Under the pieces are notes generated by a model. That model did no database searches, had not been told where the DNA came from, and worked only from the letters and a program-made list of their open reading frames with translations. 43,591 bases of DNA from Sphingopyxis sp. GTDB taxonomy: Bacteria; Pseudomonadota; Alphaproteobacteria; Sphingomonadales; Sphingomonadaceae. This document shows, one piece after another, positions 26,860 through 36,164 of this stretch. Position 1 is the first letter of the stretch. Every line of letters begins with the position of its first letter. Where the stretch lies: contig PNNB01000059.1 of the NCBI GenBank assembly GCA_013823985.1, positions 1 to 43,591 on the forward strand. The letters run 5' to 3'. The translations under genes were made by a program, and so were the position numbers.

Positions 26860-29259
26860 TCAATGCGTTACCGATGCACCGTTTTCGCCGCCAATTGCCG
26901 GTGGCAAAGCCGCCGCCAATTCGTCTGCTTCGGTCCATTCGACAGCGATCAAAGGCGAAATAAGTGCCCGTGCAAGCACCTGATCGACATGGCTCACGGG
27001 AATGATTTCCAGACCCTCTTTTATGTTCGCCGGAATATCGGCGAGGTCTTTCTCATTCTCTTGCGGGATAAGGACGGTTTTGATGCCTCCCCGCAACGCC
27101 GCAAGCAGCTTTTCTTTCAATCCTCCAATGGGCAGCACCCGCCCGCGCAGAGTAACTTCACCCGTCATGGCAACGTCGCGATGCACGGCAATTCCGGTCA
27201 ATGTGGATACAATACAGGTCACCATACCTACACCGGCAGATGGCCCGTCTTTCGACACAGCACCTTCGGGAAGGTGAATGTGCACATCCTTGCGGCCAAA
27301 TAAGCTTGGTTTGATCCCATAGCTTGGCGCGCGCGCCTTCACATAGGACAATGCCGCCTGGATGGACTCGCTCATGACTTCACCCAGCTTACCGGTTGTC
27401 TTGATCTGGCCCTTGCCGGGAACGGTCACAGCTTCAATCGTCAAAAGCTCGCCGCCAACCTCGGTCCAGGCCAAGCCAGTCACGGCACCGATCTGGTTTT
27501 CTTCTTCACCAATACCATGGCGATATTTGCGAACGCCCGAAAAATCAGTCAAATTATCCGGCGTGATCTCGACCTTTTCGGCCTTGCCCTCAAGAATGCG
27601 CCGCAACGCCTTACGAGCGAGTTTGGCAATTTCGCGTTCCAGCGTACGGACGCCGGCCTCCCGCGTATAATAGCGGATCAGATCGCGAAGCGCATTGTCG
27701 GTCACCGAGAATTCGTCGGCCTTTAGCCCATGCGCCTCAACTTGCTTGTCCAGCAAATGCCGCTTGGCGATTTCCAGCTTTTCGTCCTCGGTATAACCTT
27801 CGAGACGGATGATCTCCATGCGGTCCAGCAATGCTTGCGGCAAGTTCATGCTATTTGCCGTTGTCACGAACATGACGTCCGACAAATCCAGATCGATTTC
27901 GAGATAATGATCGTTGAACTTGTTGTTCTGTTCCGGATCAAGCACCTCCAAAAGCGCCGAAGCCGGATCGCCGCGGAAATCCTGCCCCAGCTTGTCTATT
28001 TCGTCCAGCAGGAACAGCGGGTTCATCGTACCCGCCTTTTTAAGATTTGCTGCAACCTTACCAGGCATCGAACCGATATAAGTGCGACGGTGTCCGCGAA
28101 TTTCAGCTTCATCACGCACGCCACCTAAAGACTGACGGATGAACTCGCGTCCGGTCGCCTTGGCAATTGACTTACCCAGCGATGTCTTACCTACACCCGG
28201 AGGACCGACGAGGCACAGGATTGGCCCCTTCAGCTTGTTGGTACGTGCCTGAACGGCAAGATATTCCACGATCCGGTCCTTCACCTTTTCTAGTGCAAAG
28301 TGATCTGCATCCAGCACGTCCTGCGCCTTTGCGATGTCCCGTTTCAACTTGGACTTTTTGCCCCACGGAATTCCGAGCAGTGTATCCAGATAGTTACGCA
28401 CAACTGTAGCTTCCGCGGACATGGGCGCCATTCCACGCAGCTTTTTCAGTTCCGCATTTGCCTTGGCCTTGGCTTCTTTCGAAAGCTTTAGCGTATCAAT
28501 CTTGGTCTGGATCTCGGCGATTTCATCGCCACCTTCACCTTCATCATTTCCAAGTTCGCGCTGGATCGCTTTCATCTGTTCATTCAGATAATATTCGCGC
28601 TGCGTCTTCTCCATCTGGCGCTTCACGCGGCCACGTATCTTCTTTTCGACCTGCAGCACACCCAATTCGCCTTCCATGAAGGCAAAAGCCATCTCCAGCC
28701 GGCGCAACGGGTTTGCTTCGACCAACAGGGACTGCTTATCCGACACTTTCAGTTGGATATTGGCTGCGACCGCATCGGCCAGCGCCGACGGCGTTTCGAT
28801 TTCAGTCAACTGCACCGCCGTTTCGGCAGGCATTTTCTTATTCAGTTTCGAATATTGCTCGAACTGCTCGGTCACGGAGCGCATCAGTGCAGTAGCTTCC
28901 GGACCTTCAGCGACCTGCTCTTCGATCAAGCGCACGCCGGCTTCGACATAATCACTGCCACGTTCGACAACTTCGCGCAATTCTGCGCGGCTTTTACCCT
29001 CGACCAGAACACGCACCGTGCCGTCAGGTAACTTGAGAAGCTGCATGATCGATGCGGTTACGCCGATGTCATAGAGATCGTCCTTGCCGGGATCATCCTC
29101 GGCAGGGTCGAGCTGGGCAACCAGAAAGATTTCCTTGTTGGCGGCCATCGCTTTTTCCAACGCGACGACAGATTTATCCCGACCAACGAATAACGGCACA
29201 ATCATGCCAGGGAATACTACGATATCGCGCAGCGGCAATAGCGGGAGATTTAGTTCCAT
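26860..29259 (-). CDS. lon: ATP-dependent protease Lon
   Basis: 799 residues, full length. The N-terminal substrate domain (about 1-200, opening LNLPLLPLRDIVVFPGMIVP), the coiled-coil middle, the AAA module with Walker A GPPGVGKTSLGKS and Walker B LFLLDEIDKL, and the protease domain with the catalytic Ser in KDGPSAGVGM and Lys in GGLKEKLLAALR are all intact. Lon degrades misfolded and regulatory proteins. The ATG at 29259 has GGAG upstream. A heat-shock-like promoter is visible 53 bases before the start. Confidence 0.97.
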   Translation of the reverse strand: MELNLPLLPLRDIVVFPGMIVPLFVGRDKSVVALEKAMAANKEIFLVAQLDPAEDDPGKDDLYDIGVTASIMQLLKLPDGTVRVLVEGKSRAELREVVERGSDYVEAGVRLIEEQVAEGPEATALMRSVTEQFEQYSKLNKKMPAETAVQLTEIETPSALADAVAANIQLKVSDKQSLLVEANPLRRLEMAFAFMEGELGVLQVEKKIRGRVKRQMEKTQREYYLNEQMKAIQRELGNDEGEGGDEIAEIQTKIDTLKLSKEAKAKANAELKKLRGMAPMSAEATVVRNYLDTLLGIPWGKKSKLKRDIAKAQDVLDADHFALEKVKDRIVEYLAVQARTNKLKGPILCLVGPPGVGKTSLGKSIAKATGREFIRQSLGGVRDEAEIRGHRRTYIGSMPGKVAANLKKAGTMNPLFLLDEIDKLGQDFRGDPASALLEVLDPEQNNKFNDHYLEIDLDLSDVMFVTTANSMNLPQALLDRMEIIRLEGYTEDEKLEIAKRHLLDKQVEAHGLKADEFSVTDNALRDLIRYYTREAGVRTLEREIAKLARKALRRILEGKAEKVEITPDNLTDFSGVRKYRHGIGEEENQIGAVTGLAWTEVGGELLTIEAVTVPGKGQIKTTGKLGEVMSESIQAALSYVKARAPSYGIKPSLFGRKDVHIHLPEGAVSKDGPSAGVGMVTCIVSTLTGIAVHRDVAMTGEVTLRGRVLPIGGLKEKLLAALRGGIKTVLIPQENEKDLADIPANIKEGLEIIPVSHVDQVLARALISPLIAVEWTEADELAAALPPAIGGENGASVTH

Positions 29260-29311
29260 ATTAACTCCAATAAGCTGTCCCGAATGCGGCAACAAGCTGT
29301 GTTGAGGTGCA

Positions 29312-29339
29312 ATATGTGTGCTTTTCCTCTGCTTTCAAT
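29312..29339 (-). promoter_or_regulatory. Possible heat-shock (sigma-32-type) promoter of lon
   Basis: On the minus strand ATTGAAA (29339-29333) and CACATAT (29318-29312), separated by 14 bases, resemble the sigma-32 elements CTTGAAA and CCCATNT with one mismatch each. lon is a heat-shock gene in many bacteria. Confidence 0.4.
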
Positions 29340-29410
29340 GAATTTACGTTAAATGCGTCCGATTTGTTGGGGAAAAGCCCGAGTTTTTGCCGGATTTTAG
29401 TACCTGCCAT

Positions 29411-29444
29411 CTCTGTCGCCTACGAATTATCGCAAACGACAGAG
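29411..29444. repeat. 8-bp perfect inverted repeat between ybaB and lon
   Basis: CTCTGTCG (29411-29418) and CGACAGAG (29437-29444), 18 bases apart, 13 bases past the ybaB stop. No T run follows, so it is either an mRNA 3' hairpin, a weak dnaX-ybaB terminator or a protein-binding site ahead of lon. Confidence 0.45.
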
Positions 29445-29456
29445 GGAATATAAGTA

Positions 29457-29792
29457 TCAAAAGGGTAACTTGAATCCCGCAGGCAAAGGCAATCCGCTCG
29501 ACATCTTGCCCATTTCAGCGTTGCTGGCGGCATCTGCTTTATCCCGAGCGTCGTTGAAAGCAGCGGTAATGAGATCTTCGAGCATTGTTTTGTCGGCAGG
29601 TACGATCAAGCTATCATCAATCGCCACACCTAATATGCGACCCTTGGCGGTAGCACGCACCTTGACGAGGCCACCACCTGAAACGCCTTCCACTTCGATA
29701 GTGTCGAGTGTTGCCTGCGCTGCCTCCATTTGCTTCTGGATATTCTGCGCTGCTTCCTGAGCAGCCTTAATCATGTCTTCCATGCTCTTCAT
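29457..29792 (-). CDS. ybaB: YbaB/EbfC-family nucleoid-associated protein
   Basis: 111 residues. A helical N-terminus (MEDMIKAAQEAAQNIQKQME) and the YbaB core VEGVSGGGLVKVRATAKGRI then MLEDLITAAFNDARDKA. The family forms tweezer-like dimers that bind DNA. Its ATG overlaps the dnaX stop as ATGA, the near-universal dnaX-ybaB pairing. Confidence 0.95.
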   Translation of the reverse strand: MKSMEDMIKAAQEAAQNIQKQMEAAQATLDTIEVEGVSGGGLVKVRATAKGRILGVAIDDSLIVPADKTMLEDLITAAFNDARDKADAASNAEMGKMSSGLPLPAGFKLPF

Positions 29793-31516
29793 GCACGTTT
29801 ACTCCATTGTGATTCACTCTCGTCGCTGTCGAGCAGTTCAGCTTCGGGGAAAGCTGCGAATGCTGCCTTCACCAGGGGGGATTCCAATATTGCGCGTCGG
29901 CCTGCTTCGGCTACCGCCTGTTCCTGTTCCAGCAGGCTAGGTTGGGCATCACCGCTTCTTTCTTCCAAATCCCACCGGGTCCCTGTGACCTTAGCTAGAG
30001 CGTCCCGCAGTTCGGGAACGAAAGACGGCGGCACCGGACCAGCCAATTGATATGCGAGCAACGGTGGAGCATATTCGACCAACCGCATCACATCGCGCAA
30101 AGTCATTTCCAGACTAACGAATCCGTCACGTGCCAAACGATCCAGTAGCGCCGGAAAATCGGCGGGCATCAGCGATGCTACATTAGGGGCCGCGGGAATA
30201 TCGAGAGCGGTGGGCGCAGAAGCCGGAGGTGCAGCGGTAAAGCTGCCTTGCGCAAGCATTTTGGCAAGTTCACCCGGATCAGGAAGCGTGGCGGCGTGGA
30301 TGACACGCAGCAAGGCCATGTCGGCAGCATCCAGCGGAACAGCGGCCCGTGCCACTTCCTCCTGACCTTTGAGCAATAGCTGCCATAACCGGTGCAGAAC
30401 CGGGAACGATAGACGGTCGGCTTGATCTTCGGCTAAAGCCGAGGCTTCGGCGTCCAACGCGCCATCACGTGGCGCGCCGACCTTTACCAGTGTCAGACGA
30501 TGCACTTCGGACAATAGCCCGGCGAACATAGCCAGAGGTTCGACACCAAGATTATACTGGCTCTTGGCTTCAGCCAGCATCGCTTGCGCGTCGCCCGCGA
30601 GTATCAACGCAAACAGACGGCGAATAGCGCCACGGTCCGAAAGACCCAGCATGTCGCGCACCTGCGCTGCAGTTACTTTACCGTCACCATCCATATCGGC
30701 ATGGGCAATGGCTTGATCCAATATCGACAAGCCGTCGCGTACCGACCCTTCGGCGGCTTGGGCAACGAGCGTCAAGGCATCTGCTTCCGCTTCGACCGAT
30801 TCTTTATGGGCGATGTCCGCAAAATGGCTCGCCAGCAACTCGGTTGGAATACGCTTTAGATCAAACCGCTGGCAACGTGACAATACGGTGATCGGAACCT
30901 TGTTCACTTCGGTCGTCGCAAAGAGAAACTTCACATGACCCGGCGGCTCTTCCAATGTCTTGAGCAGCGCGTTGAAGGCATTCTTGGACAACATGTGGAC
31001 TTCGTCGATGATGTAAATCTTGTAGCGCGCCGACACAGCCGAATAGCGCACTGCCTCGATAATCTCACGGACATCGTCGACACCAGTATGGCTTGCGGCA
31101 TCCATTTCGATAACGTCAATATGGCGGCCCTCGGCAATCGCCACACAGGGTTCGCATTGGCCACATGGGTCAATTGTCGGACCGCCCTGCCCGTCGATAC
31201 CAATGCAGTTCAAGGCCTTGGCAATCAGGCGCGCGGTTGAGGTTTTACCCACTCCGCGCACACCGGTCATCAAAAAGGCATGTGCCAGTCGGTCGCGCTT
31301 GATTGCGTTACCCAGAGTTTGCACCATTGCATCTTGACCGATGAGCTCGGCAAATGTCTGTGGCCGGTATTTGCGCGCCAGCACCCGATACGCTGCGCCA
31401 CCCAGTGCCGCCGGTTTTGCTGGTGTAGGCACATCCAGCCCCAGCCCCAATGCGTCATCGGGCATATCTGGGTCGCGCGCGGCGAGGTCAGGGGTGGTGG
31501 AATCAGGCATCGACAT
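29789..31516 (-). CDS. dnaX: DNA polymerase III subunit gamma/tau
   Basis: 575 residues, the clamp-loader ATPase. Walker A GVRGVGKTSTAR, the zinc knuckle with C-x8-DPCGQCEPC, the DEVHMLS Walker B and the sensor-1 KFLFATTEVNK are present in the first 250 residues; the C-terminal part is a tau-like region. A roughly 40-residue acidic/Pro-rich extension precedes the core (ARKYRPQTFAELIGQ). The SRP RNA gene lies 55 bases upstream on the same strand and ybaB overlaps the end. Confidence 0.96.
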   Translation of the reverse strand: MSMPDSTTPDLAARDPDMPDDALGLGLDVPTPAKPAALGGAAYRVLARKYRPQTFAELIGQDAMVQTLGNAIKRDRLAHAFLMTGVRGVGKTSTARLIAKALNCIGIDGQGGPTIDPCGQCEPCVAIAEGRHIDVIEMDAASHTGVDDVREIIEAVRYSAVSARYKIYIIDEVHMLSKNAFNALLKTLEEPPGHVKFLFATTEVNKVPITVLSRCQRFDLKRIPTELLASHFADIAHKESVEAEADALTLVAQAAEGSVRDGLSILDQAIAHADMDGDGKVTAAQVRDMLGLSDRGAIRRLFALILAGDAQAMLAEAKSQYNLGVEPLAMFAGLLSEVHRLTLVKVGAPRDGALDAEASALAEDQADRLSFPVLHRLWQLLLKGQEEVARAAVPLDAADMALLRVIHAATLPDPGELAKMLAQGSFTAAPPASAPTALDIPAAPNVASLMPADFPALLDRLARDGFVSLEMTLRDVMRLVEYAPPLLAYQLAGPVPPSFVPELRDALAKVTGTRWDLEERSGDAQPSLLEQEQAVAEAGRRAILESPLVKAAFAAFPEAELLDSDESESQWSKRA

Positions 31517-31571
31517 AATGTTAGGCCGCTCTTTGCGGATTGTCGAAATGTTCTCAAGCGATTTGGAAAAA

Positions 31572-31662
31572 TAGGAGCCGAATGACCCGCAGCGAATTCG
31601 TTGTGGCTGCTTCCGTCAGGATCTGACCAGGTTGGCGAGTGCCACGTCCATCCGACTCCCGC
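31572..31662 (-). ncRNA. ffs: Signal recognition particle RNA (4.5S, small bacterial type)
   Basis: The minus strand holds the conserved SRP core CCTGGTCAGATCC-TGAC-GGAAGCAGCC, with an apical UGAC tetraloop of the URRC class and the Ffh-binding internal loop. The ends pair: GGAGTCGGATG at the 5' side with CATTCGGCTCC at the 3' side. TATTTTT directly after the last stem acts as terminator. Exact ends are uncertain by a few bases. It lies upstream of dnaX, as in many bacteria. Confidence 0.93.
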
Positions 31663-31800
31663 GGCGCATATGGCGGCACATCGTCCGAAATGCAAGCGCA
31701 GCCCGTGCGAAAGATGGTAAATGGAGACTTTACCTTACGCCGGAACTCCTTGTTCACCCTGATCGGCTATCGCCCATTATTCAATATGGGAGATTCGGAT

Positions 31801-32148
31801 ATGACCATCTCGCAATTAACGGGTCAAAATTACATGCGTTATGAAGACGCTGCACAGGAAGATCGTAGCGCGCCGCGCGTGAAGCTGCATATTCCTGCAC
31901 AGATGCGGCCGTCCGGCTCGCCGTCCTTCTCCGTAATTGTGAAAGACCTGTCGCTGTCCGGTGTTGCCTGTGAGGCGTTAACCGGCATGTCTGCTGGTAC
32001 ACGGATTTGGCTGACCCTGCCGGGCCTCTCGGCTTTGCAAGCGAAGATTGTCTGGAACGACGGGACGATGGTTGGTTGCGAATTTGATACGCTGCTGAAC
32101 CTTGCAGTGATGGAAAATGTCCTCGCCCGCTTTCCGGTACAGAGCTGA
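31801..32148 (+). CDS. PilZ-domain protein (probable c-di-GMP binder)
   Basis: 115 residues. A PilZ domain from about residue 18: the binding motif RSAPR (RxxxR, residues 22-26) and DLSLSG (DxSxxG, residues 49-54), followed by beta strands such as GTRIWLTLPGL. Stand-alone PilZ proteins relay c-di-GMP to partners controlling motility or envelope. The ATG at 31801 has GGGAG eight bases upstream; earlier in-frame codons run back into the SRP RNA gene. Neighbours give no target. It converges on the ligase gene ending 28 bases downstream. Confidence 0.88.
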   Translation: MTISQLTGQNYMRYEDAAQEDRSAPRVKLHIPAQMRPSGSPSFSVIVKDLSLSGVACEALTGMSAGTRIWLTLPGLSALQAKIVWNDGTMVGCEFDTLLNLAVMENVLARFPVQS

Positions 32149-32176
32149 ACTTCTCAATCTGCGCTAAGCACCGCCA

Positions 32177-33577
32177 CTAGGCGTTGCGGAGGTACCAGTC
32201 ATAGTCAATCGACGGCACTTGCCCGAAATAGCGGTCCTGCTCGACGCGCTTGACGATGGTGTACATGTCGACAAACCGTTCCCCCAGATAAGCGCGCATG
32301 AGCGTCGAACCATGGAAGCGGTCGACCGCCGCAAACCAGTTGCTGGGCGGCTTATCATCGCCTGAACTGTCCCGGTCATAGCCATTGCCGACCACAGCAG
32401 GGCCGGGATCGATCTGGTTTGTGATCCCGTGGTGGATGCCCGCCAGTACACCCGCAACGGCCAGATAAGGGTTCGCATCCGCACCGCAGGCACGATGTTC
32501 GACATGGCGGCTGGACGGAGGCCCTGCTGGAATGCGGAAAGACACGGTGCGGTTGTTCACGCCCCAAGTCGGCGCAACTGGCGCATAGCTGTTCGCCTTG
32601 AACCGGCGGTAACTGTTGGCATGCGGCGCAAACAGAGCAAAACAGTCGCCCACCGCCCCGATCATTCCCCCGATAGCGTGGCGCAGCATGGGCGTGCCCT
32701 CGGGATCGTCCGCGGCAAAAAGATTTTTGCCCGCCGCATCATTCATCGACACATGGATATGCATGCCCGACCCTGCCTGCTCAGCAAAGGGTTTCGCCAT
32801 GAATGTCGCTTCCAAACCATGCGCTTGCGCCACGGCTTTGACGACGCGCTTGTACATGATGGCATCATCGCATGCGCGCAGCACGTCAGGCTTGTAGCGC
32901 AGCGTCAATTCACATTGCCCTGGCGCAAATTCGGAAATGGCCGATTCCAATGGCAGGCCCTGAATGTCGCATGCTTCGTAAAGCTCGTCGAAAAAGGGAC
33001 GGAAATCATCTAGCTCGCGCAGACCATAAACCTCGACCATCTGCGGTGTGCTGCCACTATAGTCGGGGCGGGCCGGACGAACCGAGCCATCGCGCGCCCG
33101 CTTTGGATCGAGCAGGTAAAATTCCAGCTCCACCGCCAACGCAGGGGTCAGACCCATTTCAGCAAAGCGGTCGACGACAAGGCCCAGCACATGGCGCGGA
33201 TCCAGATCATGCGGCTGACCATCCAGCTCGTAAAAATCCACCATGAACTGCGCAGCATTGTCGCCGGCCCACGGCGTGCGGACCAAGGTGCCCGGAATGG
33301 GCTTCATAGAACGGTCGGCATCGCCATCTTCCCAGACCAGCCCCGTTTCGACCGTGTCCTGTCCGGTGATATCCACCACAGCAATGGAGCCGGGGAAGAA
33401 ACGGCCGATTTCATAAACCGACAGCACTTCATGCTGCCGAAGGCGCTTACCGCGCGGAACACCACCCATGTCAGTGTAGATCATCTCGATGGAATCAATG
33501 TCCGGATTTTCAGCAAAAAAGGCCTCCGCCTCGCTGCGTGGGGCGATCTTTGCCGATGAAATGGCGCGTTTTGTCAT
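32177..33577 (-). CDS. Glutamine-synthetase-like gamma-glutamyl-amine ligase (PuuA type), copy 1
   Basis: 466 residues. The glutamine-synthetase fold is intact: N-terminal beta-grasp (IYTDMGGVPRGKRL), metal-binding AVELEFYLLD and SGMHIHVSM, ATP/glutamate site NNRTVSFRIP and HRACGADANPYLAVA. PuuA-type enzymes join glutamate to an amine such as putrescine instead of ammonia. The ATG at 33577 overlaps the aminotransferase stop as ATGA; a longer frame upstream is not supported. It is the last gene of the operon and a paralogue of the ligase at 36538-37884. Confidence 0.88.
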   Translation of the reverse strand: MTKRAISSAKIAPRSEAEAFFAENPDIDSIEMIYTDMGGVPRGKRLRQHEVLSVYEIGRFFPGSIAVVDITGQDTVETGLVWEDGDADRSMKPIPGTLVRTPWAGDNAAQFMVDFYELDGQPHDLDPRHVLGLVVDRFAEMGLTPALAVELEFYLLDPKRARDGSVRPARPDYSGSTPQMVEVYGLRELDDFRPFFDELYEACDIQGLPLESAISEFAPGQCELTLRYKPDVLRACDDAIMYKRVVKAVAQAHGLEATFMAKPFAEQAGSGMHIHVSMNDAAGKNLFAADDPEGTPMLRHAIGGMIGAVGDCFALFAPHANSYRRFKANSYAPVAPTWGVNNRTVSFRIPAGPPSSRHVEHRACGADANPYLAVAGVLAGIHHGITNQIDPGPAVVGNGYDRDSSGDDKPPSNWFAAVDRFHGSTLMRAYLGERFVDMYTIVKRVEQDRYFGQVPSIDYDWYLRNA

Positions 33578-34926
33578 GCTTTTATCTCCAAAAGCTCGCC
33601 TACACAGGAATCCAGCGCGTGCAAGAGGCGATCCACCTGCTCCGGCTGCGTCACCGGGCTGAGCAGCATCATATTGTGAAACGGCGCGAGCAAAATCCCG
33701 CGATTTGCAACGTAAAGATGGACGGCGGATTCCAGCCCATGGTCCATGGCCGCACGCGCTTCGCTCCCATTCTTTGGGGGCTGTGCCGCACAGACAAATT
33801 CGACGCGCGCGCCGACATGGCTGACATGCCACGGCAAGCCATGGGTTTCGATGATCCGCTTGAGTCCGGAAACAAGCCTGTCCGCCATGGCGTGCATATG
33901 GTCGTACGCGTGCTGCGTAATGACCTGTCCCAGCATGGCGTGCATTGCTGCAATCGCAAGCGCATTAGCGGAAAGCGTCGTTCCGATGCCGCTATGCCCG
34001 GCAGGACGCGCCTTGTTCAGCGCCTCCATACGAGCGGAAATCGCGGAGGAGAAACCATAGACAGCGCAGGGCACACCGCCGCCGATCGACTTACCGATCA
34101 CCATGATGTCCGGCATCGGTCCATGCGCATTGCTGTGCCCGCCATAGCCGGACGAAATGGTATGGGTTTCATCAAATACCAGCAAGGTGCCGGTTTCGCT
34201 GCAGATCTGCCGCAGGGTTTCCAGATAGCCCGGCGCATCGCGGACCATGCCGATATTCGTCATAACCGGCTCGGCGAGCACACAGGCAATATCGCCACTT
34301 CGCAACGCGCATTCCAAAGCCGCCACATCGTTGAACTCGATTGCGACCGTCGTCGGCAAAAGATCCTGCACTTGCCCGATCAAACTCGGGCGGTTGACCG
34401 CAAGGCCGTCGCGCAAATCGACAAAAACATCATCCACAGCGCCGTGGTAGCAGCCATTGAAGATCAGAATTTTGCGCCGACCTGTCAAACCCCGGCACCA
34501 GCGGATTACGGCCCGGTTGGCTTCACTGGCCGTTGTGGTGACCTGCCAATGCGGCAAGCCAAACATAGACGCCAGCATATCCCCCAATTCCGCCCCCTTG
34601 GTCGTGGGTAGCATATAGCTAAGCCCCTGCCCCACTTGCTCCGCCAAAGCGGAAGCCAGCGCCGGTGGGGAATGACCGAACATGCTGGCGGTGTCGCCAA
34701 GGCAGAAATCGTCAAATGTCTGACCGTCCAAACTGGCAAGCGTTGCGCCTGTTGCACTGGCCGCGACGATAGGAAATGGGCTGGGCCAGTCTAGCATCCA
34801 GTGGAACGGAACCCGCTGGAACCAGCCATTTGACGTTTCGAAATAATGTTTCGACTTCGGGTTTGCATCAACGAAACGCGCCAATTCCCGTTCGCGCAGT
34901 GTCGATATTGCTTTCGGATCAATCAC
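33574..34926 (-). CDS. Class III PLP aminotransferase (glutamate-1-semialdehyde-aminomutase-like)
   Basis: 450 residues from a GTG at 34926 that overlaps the oxidase stop as GTGA; an ATG 60 bases earlier is an alternative. The fold-type I PLP signatures are present: FNGCYHGAVDD, LLVFDETHTISSGYGG and the Schiff-base lysine in MVIGKSIGGGVPC. The latter and GTTLSANALAIAAMHAML are closest to glutamate-1-semialdehyde aminomutases and their catabolic relatives, not to GABA aminotransferase. In this operon it probably transaminates an amine or amino acid, substrate unknown. Confidence 0.87.
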   Translation of the reverse strand: MIDPKAISTLRERELARFVDANPKSKHYFETSNGWFQRVPFHWMLDWPSPFPIVAASATGATLASLDGQTFDDFCLGDTASMFGHSPPALASALAEQVGQGLSYMLPTTKGAELGDMLASMFGLPHWQVTTTASEANRAVIRWCRGLTGRRKILIFNGCYHGAVDDVFVDLRDGLAVNRPSLIGQVQDLLPTTVAIEFNDVAALECALRSGDIACVLAEPVMTNIGMVRDAPGYLETLRQICSETGTLLVFDETHTISSGYGGHSNAHGPMPDIMVIGKSIGGGVPCAVYGFSSAISARMEALNKARPAGHSGIGTTLSANALAIAAMHAMLGQVITQHAYDHMHAMADRLVSGLKRIIETHGLPWHVSHVGARVEFVCAAQPPKNGSEARAAMDHGLESAVHLYVANRGILLAPFHNMMLLSPVTQPEQVDRLLHALDSCVGELLEIKA

Positions 34927-36149
34927 AGCCGGTCTCGCAAAGCATAGTAAAGAAGACCCAAGGTGGCGAGCGGCCGTGATAACCATTTGCCACCTCGAAA
35001 GGGCTGGTGCGGAAGATTGGCCAATATATCGAAGCGTTCCATCGTCCCTGTCACGGCCTCCGCCAGTAATTCACCCGCCAGCGTTGTAACCAAGGCACCG
35101 TGGCCCGAAAAGCCATGGGCGAAGTAGATGTTTCCTTTGCGGCCCAGATGCGGAAGGCGGTTCATCGTCACCCCGACAGCGCCTCCCCATGCATAATCGA
35201 TGGGTGCTTTGGCGAGTGACGGAAATACTTCGGTAATATGTTTGCGGACAAACGAAGCTATGTCCGCCGGGGGGGTCTGCACATATTTCTCCCCGCCACC
35301 GAAGATCAGGCGCTTGTCGGCGGACAGGCGGAAATAGTTGAGCACGAAACGGCTATCCGCAACCGCAGCGTCGCTGGGGAGAAAGTCCTGCCACGATTCC
35401 AATGGCGACGTTGCGATATTATAATTAATGATCGGAATGGTGTAGCGGCCAAGCCGTTGGTCGATATCCTGCGTCCAAGTATCGGTCGCCACGATTATGT
35501 TTTGGGCTCCCACTTCTTCGGGCCGCAGAAAACTATTCTCGAAAATCTCAACGCCTGCCGCCTCTGCCGCTTCGGCAAGGCCCAACGCATAGTTCAGCGG
35601 GTGAAAATGCCCGCCTTGTGGATCGTAAATCCCACCATGATAACCGCCGCCCCGGATATGCTGCTCTATGTCCTTTGGCTGCACAATCTGCGTCTCCCAG
35701 CCAAATTCACGAGCGAGAAATTCCGCGTCGCGTTGCATCGCGATGAAATGCGCAGGTTTATAAGCCGCTTCCAGATGCCCGTTTTTCAGGTCGCAATCGA
35801 TGCCGTGCCGGGCGATACGGCTTTTGACGCGGTCGACGGCACTATAGGCTAGATCGAATATCGCCTTTGCCCGTTCGCGTCCGAATTCCTCGTCCAGTTC
35901 CCGCATTGACCAGCGCAGACCAGGTATCAGTTGTCCGCCATTTCGACCCGACGCACCAAAGCCGATCGTCTTCGCCTCGATCAGCGCTACTTTCAGGCCT
36001 TTTTCGGCACAAGCAAGCGCCGCCGACAGGCCGGTAAAGCCGCCGCCGATCACGATTACATCATATTTGTTAACGCGGCTGAAGCTTGGACGGGTTTTCC
36101 AGGGCTTGGCGGTCGCGCGGTAATAGCTGTTGTTGAGGGGATCGGTCAT
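34923..36149 (-). CDS. FAD-dependent amine oxidase of the DAO family (PuuB-like)
   Basis: 408 residues. The dinucleotide motif VIVIGGGFTGLSAALACAEKG starts at about residue 32, followed by FGASGRNGGQLIPGL, the characteristic start of gamma-glutamylputrescine oxidases, and a C-terminal FAHGFSGHGALVTTLAGELL. PuuB oxidises gamma-glutamyl amines to aldehydes with H2O2 release. Between IFENSFLRPEE and GAQNIIVAT the usual pair of beta strands seems shortened by roughly 15-20 residues, in frame. GTGA joins it to the aminotransferase gene. Confidence 0.88.
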   Translation of the reverse strand: MTDPLNNSYYRATAKPWKTRPSFSRVNKYDVIVIGGGFTGLSAALACAEKGLKVALIEAKTIGFGASGRNGGQLIPGLRWSMRELDEEFGRERAKAIFDLAYSAVDRVKSRIARHGIDCDLKNGHLEAAYKPAHFIAMQRDAEFLAREFGWETQIVQPKDIEQHIRGGGYHGGIYDPQGGHFHPLNYALGLAEAAEAAGVEIFENSFLRPEEVGAQNIIVATDTWTQDIDQRLGRYTIPIINYNIATSPLESWQDFLPSDAAVADSRFVLNYFRLSADKRLIFGGGEKYVQTPPADIASFVRKHITEVFPSLAKAPIDYAWGGAVGVTMNRLPHLGRKGNIYFAHGFSGHGALVTTLAGELLAEAVTGTMERFDILANLPHQPFRGGKWLSRPLATLGLLYYALRDRL

Positions 36150-36164
36150 GGCGCAGAAACGGAG

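Noticed and set aside
29789..31516. Programmed frameshift in dnaX giving a short gamma form
   Set aside because: No A-rich slippery heptamer with a following hairpin was seen in the reading frame; a single product is assumed.
31639..31800. Longer PilZ protein start
   Set aside because: The extra codons run into the SRP RNA gene and have no family similarity; ATG 31801 has GGGAG.
33578..33832. 85-residue N-terminal extension of ligase copy 1
   Set aside because: It lies inside the aminotransferase gene and is Arg/Cys/Ala-rich without GS similarity; ATGA overlap fixes the start.
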